Origin: an uncultured bacterium
Lineage (GTDB): Bacteria > Planctomycetota > Phycisphaerae > Phycisphaerales > SM1A02
Assembly (NCBI GenBank): GCA_903918555.1
Contig: CAIXEV010000047.1
Span: 1-5,528, forward strand
Reading direction: 5' to 3'
DNA: 5,528 nt
Shown here: in pieces, positions 1-4,365 of the stretch
How the letters are laid out: each line of letters opens with the position of its first letter
Numbering within the stretch: position 1 is the stretch's first letter
Made by a program: the position numbers and the translations under genes
The notes under the pieces: model-generated
The model's input: the letters and a program-made list of their open reading frames with translations, nothing else
Told to the model about the DNA's origin: nothing
Database searches by the model: none

Positions 1-94
1 CCGTGGTGGGAAGGTCCTTCGCGAGCGGCGTCGTGCACGCGACGAGGTTGAGGAGCGCGGTGGCGCCGAGGATCGCGCCGTGAGGAGTGTTCAT
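1..94 (-). CDS. Partial N-terminus of a probable exported or membrane protein (3' end beyond window)
   Basis: An open frame starts at the ATG at 94-92 and runs off the left edge with no stop, giving 31 codons. It begins MNTPHGAILGATALLN, then LVACTTPLAKD. The hydrophobic stretch from about residue 7 to 19 ends in Leu-Val-Ala-Cys, which fits a lipobox with Cys20 as the lipidated residue. However, the n-region has no Arg or Lys, so this could equally be a first transmembrane helix. The same frame is open further upstream to a stop at 266-268, with an in-frame ATG at 175-173, so the true start may be 27 codons earlier. Neither ATG has a strong ribosome binding site; only a weak GGAC precedes the ATG at 94. 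It lies 154 bases beyond the preceding gene on the same strand. The family is not recognised from so short a piece. Confidence 0.45.
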   Translation of the reverse strand, partial: MNTPHGAILGATALLNLVACTTPLAKDLPTT

Positions 95-203
95 GTGTTC
101 GTCCAAATCGCTTGGTTTCGGGGCGGCGACGGGTTGGCTCGACGAGCCACTCGCGCGATGGATCGAGCGCAGCATAACTGCCGCCAGCCGCCTCTCGGAA
201 AGC

Positions 204-235
204 GCAAACGGAAACGGCCAAGGGCGGTCGGTCGC
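204..235. repeat. 32-base near-repeat, copy 1 (non-coding; partner at 4405-4436)
   Basis: This segment matches 4405-4436 at 28 of 32 positions without gaps, including exact runs of 14 and 11 bases. Read on the minus strand in one frame it gives ATDRPWPFPFA, against ATDRTWPFPFA in the partner, where that peptide lies near the C-terminus of the BshC-like protein. Here it falls between genes, with no start codon upstream in that frame. It may be a small duplicated fragment, a dispersed genomic repeat or coincidence. Confidence 0.45.
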
Positions 236-240
236 CTTGG
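218..240 (-). terminator. Candidate terminator hairpin after the two-helix membrane protein gene
   Basis: On the minus strand CCAAGGCG pairs with CGCCCTTGG around a 6-base loop, giving 8 base pairs with one bulged C. It begins 8 bases after the TGA at 251-249. It is followed by CCGTTTCCGTTT, a broken T-rich tract rather than a clean U run, so it would be a weak intrinsic terminator at best. The same stretch lies within a 32-base near-repeat of a coding segment at 4405-4436. Confidence 0.3.
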
Positions 241-248
241 TCGATCGG

Positions 249-524
249 TCACGCGCGTTGCCGTCTCAGCCGGAGGATCAGGTATCCCGCGAACCCCATC
301 CAGAGCGCGTTGGTCGTGACAAGCAGCCACATATGCAGGCTCGACAAGCCGTGCGCCGACGCGACGATCCCGCGCGCCTCGTCCTCCGAGAGCGTCGACT
401 GGAAGGTCTCGAAGTTGGAGTCGTACATCCACACGCCCGCAAGCTCAAGGATGAGGAACCCGACGACCACCGCGGCGACCGCGAGGACGAGCAGCAGGAT
501 GTAGGCGATCGTGGGCTTCTGCAT
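249..524 (-). CDS. Small two-helix membrane protein, unknown function
   Basis: This is a 91-residue protein starting at the ATG at 524-522 and ending in TGA at 251-249. Helix 1 spans about residues 6-32 and is rich in Leu, Val and Ala. A polar acidic segment follows (about 33-60, with Glu39 and a SEDEAR stretch), then helix 2 at about 63-86. The tail RLRRQRA is strongly basic, so by the positive-inside rule the C-terminus, and probably the N-terminus, face the cytoplasm and the acidic loop faces outward. The frame stays open far upstream (to about 848), but that extension is Arg/Ser-rich and overlaps the ADP-ribosylglycohydrolase gene, so I take the ATG directly before the first helix. No clear Shine-Dalgarno sequence precedes it. 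It lies 178 bases after the preceding gene. I do not recognise the family. The transmembrane layout is well supported; the function is open. Confidence 0.7.
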   Translation of the reverse strand: MQKPTIAYILLLVLAVAAVVVGFLILELAGVWMYDSNFETFQSTLSEDEARGIVASAHGLSSLHMWLLVTTNALWMGFAGYLILRLRRQRA

Positions 525-702
525 GGTGTTCGGACCCGGATCTGCGATGCCGTAGCGACCGGTCGGGGAGCAAGAAGGGCTTGGCGGTGAACGGGCGACT
601 GGGAATCTGACGACGCGCAGTTGGAATCGGTGCGCCGCGCGGACTTCACCCGTCGCCGGCGACGGTACGCGCGATCGACGCACGGCGTCGGCGGGGACTC
701 CG
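525..702. other. Intergenic gap, largest in the window
   Basis: These 178 bases separate the ADP-ribosylglycohydrolase stop from the start of the small membrane protein. The only clear structure is the perfect palindrome at 650-665. I see no convincing promoter hexamers, tRNA or conserved RNA. Open frames crossing it on the minus strand are Arg- and Ser-rich and look non-coding. Confidence 0.5.
650..665. repeat. Perfect 16-base palindrome downstream of the ADP-ribosylglycohydrolase gene
   Basis: CCGTCGCCGGCGACGG equals its own reverse complement. It lies 37 bases past the TGA at 705-703. With no loop it is a poor RNA hairpin, and no T run follows on the minus strand, so an intrinsic terminator is unlikely. 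It could be a dimeric protein-binding site, but a short GC-only palindrome can also arise by chance in DNA of this composition. Confidence 0.35.
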
Positions 703-1755
703 TCAGTAGGGCGGAGCGAGGCGCCGTGCGCCGTGGCAGAGGACGGCTGAGAGCAGCGTAAGGTTGCGCAGCGGGACCAGCGGCCAGACGAGCGTTGGAA
801 CCCGCTGCGGCGTCCGTTCGATTGCAGCAGCGCACGCGGCCGTCGCAACCGAGTTCATCCAGGATTCGGTTCGTGGCTGTGTCCACAGCGTTTCGAGCCA
901 GTCCGGTGGGATGCCGTCACGCCCGACCGCTGCGCCGACGACACCGCCGGCGATCGCGGCGGTCGTGTCGGTATCGCCGCCGCACGCGATGCAACTCGTG
1001 ACCGCGCGCCGAAGGTCCGTTGGCGACGAAAGCCATGCGTGCATCGCGATCGGCACGGTATGGACAATGAACCCCGAGACGCCACCCGACATGCCCGAGC
1101 GTGCCGCGAAGTCGGCGGTCGACTCGTTCGAAGTGACGCTTGCAAGCGCGCCGCGCAGCAGCGCGTCGAACTCCGCATCCGCGGGAATTCGCCAGGCGTC
1201 GATCGCCGCGGCGAACTCCGCCGGCGAAGCATGCGGATTCGTCGATGCGGTGCGCGCGGCGACCGCGGCGATGAGCGCGCCATCCAACGCGCGCCGATCG
1301 GTGTGGGTGAGCACGGTCGATGCCTCGACAAGCGCGCGCAGCAAGCCTGGATCGGCAATCGCCGCGCCGAGGATCGGCGCACGCATGGCGGGGCCGTTGC
1401 CTGCGGACCGAACACCGCTGCGCGTGGGTGGAACTCCCATCCAGAGTCTGAGCGCCGCGCGCGCCGTCGCCATGCCTGTGCCTGCCGGCAGGGCGGCGAT
1501 CCACCAGCGAAGTTGACGGGCGAGATCGATTGCGAAGCGTTCTGGGTCGCCGCCGGAGCGCGCGAGCGCCACGGCTGTCATGCAGGCGTGTTCCGAATCG
1601 TCCGACACCACGCCCCGTCCGAACAGGAGCCGATGGCGTGTCGGAGGGCCGAGGAGCGCGGCCGCGCGCCGCGGTGGGAGATTCTCATATGGCAGTCCGA
1701 TCGCGTCGCCAACCGCCGTACCGAGTAAGGAGCCGAGTGCAGGGCAATGGTTCAT
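703..1755 (-). CDS. ADP-ribosylglycohydrolase family protein (DraG/ARH fold)
   Basis: Family members remove ADP-ribose from modified proteins, nucleic acids or small molecules using a dinuclear metal site. The family signatures occur in order. GTAVGDAIG lies near residue 12. SDDSE at about 51-55 corresponds to the usual TDDT-type metal ligands. GNGPAMR starts near 119 and THTD near 150. GGDTDTTAAIAGG at about 259-271 supplies the second Asp-Asp-Thr metal set. All expected metal ligands appear present, so the enzyme is probably active. Total length is 350 residues; a tail of about 40 residues after the catalytic core, containing a hydrophobic stretch, is not obviously part of the fold. I chose the ATG at 1755, because the only upstream alternative is a TTG three codons earlier. 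No Shine-Dalgarno sequence is visible for either. No ADP-ribosyltransferase is present in the window, so the substrate is unknown. It follows the DUF2314 lipoprotein gene by 81 bases. Confidence 0.9.
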   Translation of the reverse strand: MNHCPALGSLLGTAVGDAIGLPYENLPPRRAAALLGPPTRHRLLFGRGVVSDDSEHACMTAVALARSGGDPERFAIDLARQLRWWIAALPAGTGMATARAALRLWMGVPPTRSGVRSAGNGPAMRAPILGAAIADPGLLRALVEASTVLTHTDRRALDGALIAAVAARTASTNPHASPAEFAAAIDAWRIPADAEFDALLRGALASVTSNESTADFAARSGMSGGVSGFIVHTVPIAMHAWLSSPTDLRRAVTSCIACGGDTDTTAAIAGGVVGAAVGRDGIPPDWLETLWTQPRTESWMNSVATAACAAAIERTPQRVPTLVWPLVPLRNLTLLSAVLCHGARRLAPPY

Positions 1756-1836
1756 CGGATGCAACTGCGGGCGGTGGCAATCTACGGGTGGTTTCGAACC
1801 CCGAGCCGCAGGTCGACCGCGCGGGCGAGCGGCTGC

Positions 1837-2334
1837 TCACGGTTCAGCCATGAGGCCTCGCAAATGGTCGGCCTTCTCCTTCGGGAGGCGCTTGAGCATG
1901 GGTTTCATGGTCTCGTTGCCGACGATCTTCCCGCTGCGCATGTACATCCAGTCCGAGATCTCTGCATCGGGGATCACGATGCGGTCGCCGCGCTTCACGG
2001 CATTCACGATGGTCGGCTCATTGTCGACGAGCCCTGTCGTCTCTCCGCCGCTCCGCTCGATGTTCGTGAGCCACAGATGTTCGGTTCCATGCTGATCGGT
2101 GATCCTCACCTTCAGCGCGTAGCCACTCTCGTCGGCCGCGCGTGCCTCGAAGGCCTTCCAGAAGCTCGGCAAGGTGCTGCGTGCCTTCGCGATCGCGGCG
2201 TTCATCTCCGCATCTTCCGACGAGAACTCGATCGGAACGAACGGGTCGGTGCCGCCGGATTCCGAGCATCCTGCGAGTGGCATGAGCGAGAGTACGAGTA
2301 GGGCGAGATTGCGGGCTCTAAGAAGTCGAATCAT
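1837..2334 (-). CDS. DUF2314 domain lipoprotein
   Basis: This 165-residue protein opens with a classic lipoprotein signal: basic MIRLLRARN, a hydrophobic core (LALLVLSLMP), then Leu-Ala-Gly-Cys with Cys23 as the predicted lipidated residue. After a short linker, residues about 40-160 match the DUF2314 pattern I know from YegJ-like proteins. Its marks are DAEMNAAIAKAR near 41-52, an SFWKAF motif near 57, EHLWLTNIE near 85, and the GDRIVIPDAEISDWMYM segment near 116-132. The domain has no established activity. The frame extends upstream to about 2715, but that extension overlaps the dioxygenase gene and is low-complexity Ser/Arg, so the ATG at 2334, immediately before the signal peptide, is the clear start. 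It begins 19 bases after the dioxygenase stop, with a GAAGGGA tract 12 bases upstream as a weak, over-spaced ribosome binding site. The two genes are probably cotranscribed. Confidence 0.85.
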   Translation of the reverse strand: MIRLLRARNLALLVLSLMPLAGCSESGGTDPFVPIEFSSEDAEMNAAIAKARSTLPSFWKAFEARAADESGYALKVRITDQHGTEHLWLTNIERSGGETTGLVDNEPTIVNAVKRGDRIVIPDAEISDWMYMRSGKIVGNETMKPMLKRLPKEKADHLRGLMAEP

Positions 2335-2353
2335 GGGCCGAGTCGGTCCCTTC

Positions 2354-3199
2354 TCACGGGATGTCCGTGTGCACGATCCTCGGCGCCTGCTGCCCACGCA
2401 TCCGAGACGGACCGTCCTCTGGATGCGAAATGTGCGGCTCCGAGCGCCATCGAAGCTGCCAGTCGAGGCCCTCGGGCAGGTCCGTCGCTGCGAACTCGAA
2501 GTGCGCGACGCGCCTGCGGCCAGGATTGGTTGAAGCGGACGAAGCATGGAGGAGAAGCGGTCGGAACGCAAGGATCCCGCCGCGGCGGGCTGTGCAGGAC
2601 ACCTCGGTCGCTGAGGAACGAAGCTGCTGGATTCCCGCCGGGTCGAGCTTGCCGAGGTCGTGGGTTCGCGAGAGGACTCGCACGGGCCCGTTCTCGAGCC
2701 CGCAGTCGTCGACATGCACGCGCACGGTCACCATTCCGGCAAGGACGGCTGTCGGCGGCTGCACATGGACAACGCCGTCCTTGACCGACCACGGTCCAAA
2801 GCCAGGCAACTCGCGGCGCTCGGCCACCGCGATTGCGAGGTCCTGATGCCAAGGCACTTTCCAGTTTGACTCGGGCGTCTTGTCGAAGAGGATCGCGCGG
2901 GTCACGAAGCAGCCTGCACCCAGCACGGCCTCGGGGATGTGTCGGACCGCCATGCTCGAGGCGAGCGTGCGGGCGGCAGGCGAGATGTCGAGCAGATTCC
3001 GAAGGCCGGCCCTCGGCTCGAGGTCGCCGAGCTCGGCGGAGAGTCGCTCGAGCAGCGTGGCGTCGACGACTGGAGGGGTCGTGGCCCATCCCTCGCGCGC
3101 GAAGTGCACGACGGCGGCGTCGAGGTCGAGTTCCGTCGAAAGGACAGACTGATCGACGGTCGGAGGGATGAAGGCTTCGTCGTCGATGTGGCTGCCCAT
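2354..3199 (-). CDS. Phytanoyl-CoA dioxygenase (PhyH) family oxygenase
   Basis: PhyH-family enzymes are cytoplasmic Fe(II)/2-oxoglutarate oxygenases that hydroxylate small molecules. In the 281-residue product the iron ligands are readable. His118 and Asp120 form the HxD motif in KVPWHQD, and the distal His218 lies in RPLLLHASS. Arg228-230 (GRRR), about ten residues later, includes the expected 2-oxoglutarate-binding Arg. Other family-like segments are GLRNLLD near 65, LFDKTPESNWK near 104, GFGPWSVKDGV near 133 and VHVDDCGLENGPVRVLSRTH near 161-180. The size is normal for the family and no key residue is missing. I chose the ATG at 3199; a TTG at 3226 would add nine residues, and neither has a clear ribosome binding site. 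The native substrate cannot be read from sequence, and the family name should not be taken to mean phytanoyl-CoA. The DUF2314 lipoprotein gene follows 19 bases later. Confidence 0.9.
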   Translation of the reverse strand: MGSHIDDEAFIPPTVDQSVLSTELDLDAAVVHFAREGWATTPPVVDATLLERLSAELGDLEPRAGLRNLLDISPAARTLASSMAVRHIPEAVLGAGCFVTRAILFDKTPESNWKVPWHQDLAIAVAERRELPGFGPWSVKDGVVHVQPPTAVLAGMVTVRVHVDDCGLENGPVRVLSRTHDLGKLDPAGIQQLRSSATEVSCTARRGGILAFRPLLLHASSASTNPGRRRVAHFEFAATDLPEGLDWQLRWRSEPHISHPEDGPSRMRGQQAPRIVHTDIP

Positions 3200-3295
3200 G
3201 AGCGGCTGATGCGATGTGCGAGGCAAGGTGAGGCACTCTGCCGAGATCGCCTCGCAGTGCGGTCGGTCGAGTGACGCAGGCGAAGGAACGCGACG

Positions 3296-3301
3296 ATTCT
3301 A
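3296..3301 (-). promoter_or_regulatory. Possible -10 box upstream of the dioxygenase gene
   Basis: The minus strand reads TAGAAT here, five of six matches to the bacterial -10 consensus, about 97 bases before the ATG at 3199. It is one of the few AT-rich spots in the gap. No convincing -35 hexamer lies 16-18 bases upstream, so this is only a weak candidate for an internal promoter. Confidence 0.15.
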
Positions 3302-3330
3302 CAGCCACCGCGCGACGAGTCCGCGGCCCG

Positions 3331-3696
3331 TCAGGCCTGGGGAAGTCGATCGCGCTCGATCCTTCGCGACGCGCGACGCGCTGCGAGCCACCACCACAGC
3401 ATCGCTCCAAGCAGGCCGAGCGCGCCTCCTGCGACTCCGCCGAGAGCGAGACCTCCGAGCGGGCCGAGGAGCACCAGGTTTTCGTCGTACTTGAACGCGG
3501 AGTATCCGACGAACACCCCGCCGGCGAGCGACCCGAGCACCGCAGCCGGGACGACGAGGAGAAACAGCGGAGCAAGCACGCGCACGGGCTTGAAGATCAG
3601 GAGGAGACCGCCGAGCGCGAGCGAGCCGACGAGCAGAGCGACAAGCACCGCAAGCACGGCGGTCGCGAGCAGGAGCAGGATGAGGACGATCTGCAT
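3331..3696 (-). CDS. Small integral membrane protein with three predicted helices, unknown function
   Basis: The 121-residue product is overwhelmingly hydrophobic. Predicted helices lie at about residues 3-34 (Leu/Val/Ala-rich), 39-66 and 75-105. The last is Gly-rich (GGLALGGVAGGALG) and ends in a Trp triplet at the membrane edge. A short loop, FKYDENLV (68-75), joins helices 2 and 3. The tail RRASRRIERDRLPQA is very basic, so the C-terminus should be cytoplasmic. The start is the ATG at 3696; its upstream sequence (ACTTCACCC) contains no Shine-Dalgarno sequence. It lies 66 bases after the haem lipoprotein gene and 131 bases before the dioxygenase ATG. No enzymatic motif or metal site is visible and I do not recognise the family. 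Gly-rich helices suggest tight packing or oligomerisation, but that is speculation. Confidence 0.75.
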   Translation of the reverse strand: MQIVLILLLLATAVLAVLVALLVGSLALGGLLLIFKPVRVLAPLFLLVVPAAVLGSLAGGVFVGYSAFKYDENLVLLGPLGGLALGGVAGGALGLLGAMLWWWLAARRASRRIERDRLPQA

Positions 3697-3717
3697 GGGT
3701 GAAGTCGCCGCGTGGGC

Positions 3718-3740
3718 GATGTCGCGCGGCAGCGCGCATC
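3718..3740. repeat. Inverted repeat in the gap between the haem lipoprotein and small membrane protein genes
   Basis: GATG-T-CGCGC pairs with GCGCG-CATC around the tetraloop GGCA (plus-strand reading): nine base pairs with one bulged base. It sits 22 bases after the haem lipoprotein stop. No T run follows it on the minus strand, so a standard intrinsic terminator is not supported; it could protect or pause transcript ends. Confidence 0.3.
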
Positions 3741-3762
3741 GCGTGATGGTTTCAACCGCGAT

Positions 3763-4365
3763 TCATGATCGGGTCGGGCGCGTCCCGCCCGCCCAGTCGC
3801 CGAACACATGGTCCGTGTCGGCCGCGCGACGGTGGCAGCGAATGCACGACTCGATTCTGCCGCGTTCGATCTTCGCCGCCTCCTCGAAGTAGAAGTACTC
3901 CCAGTCGCCGTGTGCGGGGTCGTAACCGGGGGCGCGCTTGATCATGCCGCCGACGCCGTTTCGCGGCGGATTTCCGCCGGCGTCGTCCGCCGCGCCCCAT
4001 CTGACCTTCTCCTTCACGATGACCGAACCGACGGGGTAGCGCGGGTTGATCTCGACGAACTCCTTCGCCGCCGCGTCGCTCATGTAGATGCGAACCGCCG
4101 AGAGCGCGTGAGGGCCTGATCGCTCGCGCGCGGCGTCGAGCGCGGCCTGCGTCGGGCCCGTGCACAGCCTCGCGATGTCTGCATCGACCAAGACGGGCTC
4201 GCTCGTCATCGACCGCAGCGAGCCGTAGCTCGCGGCGATCCGCTCGATGTCATCGGGCGCCACCGCTGCTCCGGGCGGAGCTTCCGTGACGCTTGGCGCC
4301 GGGCTGGCGGAGCAGGCGGAAATCGCGAACGCGAGCGCAAGGACGATCAAGCGAGGATTCGTCAT
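3763..4365 (-). CDS. Cytochrome P460-like c-type haem lipoprotein
   Basis: This 200-residue product begins with a lipoprotein signal: MTNPRLIVLALAFAI followed by Ser-Ala-Cys, with Cys18 as the predicted lipidated residue, so it should sit outside the cytoplasmic membrane. A Ala/Pro-rich linker leads into the domain. Residues about 90-120 (VRIYMSD, then YPVGSVIVKEK at 110-120), GYDPAHGDWEYFYFE at 147-161 and the haem site C174-IR-C177-H178 resemble the P460 domain order, where a single CxxCH lies near the C-terminus. Known P460-type proteins oxidise hydroxylamine or bind NO, some with a haem-lysine cross-link; whether that applies here cannot be told. Lys118 is the best-placed candidate for such a lysine, but this is untested. 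The ATG overlaps the upstream gene's stop as ATGA (4362-4365), indicating translational coupling. No strong ribosome binding site is present. Confidence 0.8.
   Translation of the reverse strand: MTNPRLIVLALAFAISACSASPAPSVTEAPPGAAVAPDDIERIAASYGSLRSMTSEPVLVDADIARLCTGPTQAALDAARERSGPHALSAVRIYMSDAAAKEFVEINPRYPVGSVIVKEKVRWGAADDAGGNPPRNGVGGMIKRAPGYDPAHGDWEYFYFEEAAKIERGRIESCIRCHRRAADTDHVFGDWAGGTRPTRS

Noticed and set aside
249..848. N-terminally extended version of the two-helix membrane protein
   Set aside because: The extra residues are Arg/Ser/Pro-rich and overlap the ADP-ribosylglycohydrolase gene. The ATG at 524 directly precedes the first helix.
764..1516. 250-codon open frame on the plus strand opposite the ADP-ribosylglycohydrolase gene
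   Set aside because: It is antisense to a gene with clear family motifs. Long antisense frames are expected in GC-rich DNA, and its Ala/Ser/Arg-rich product shows no domain.
1785..1815. GTTTCGAACCCC, resembling a tRNA T-arm
   Set aside because: The stem next to the loop does not pair over five bases, and no acceptor, D or anticodon arms can be built around it on either strand.
2331..3575. 414-codon minus-strand frame overlapping the dioxygenase
   Set aside because: The product is Arg/Ser/Pro-rich and low in complexity. The PhyH motifs lie in a different frame of the same strand, so this is a shadow frame.
3271..3702. Plus-strand frame rich in Glu, Arg and Asp
   Set aside because: Its composition arises from reading the hydrophobic membrane protein gene backwards; no start context or family is seen.
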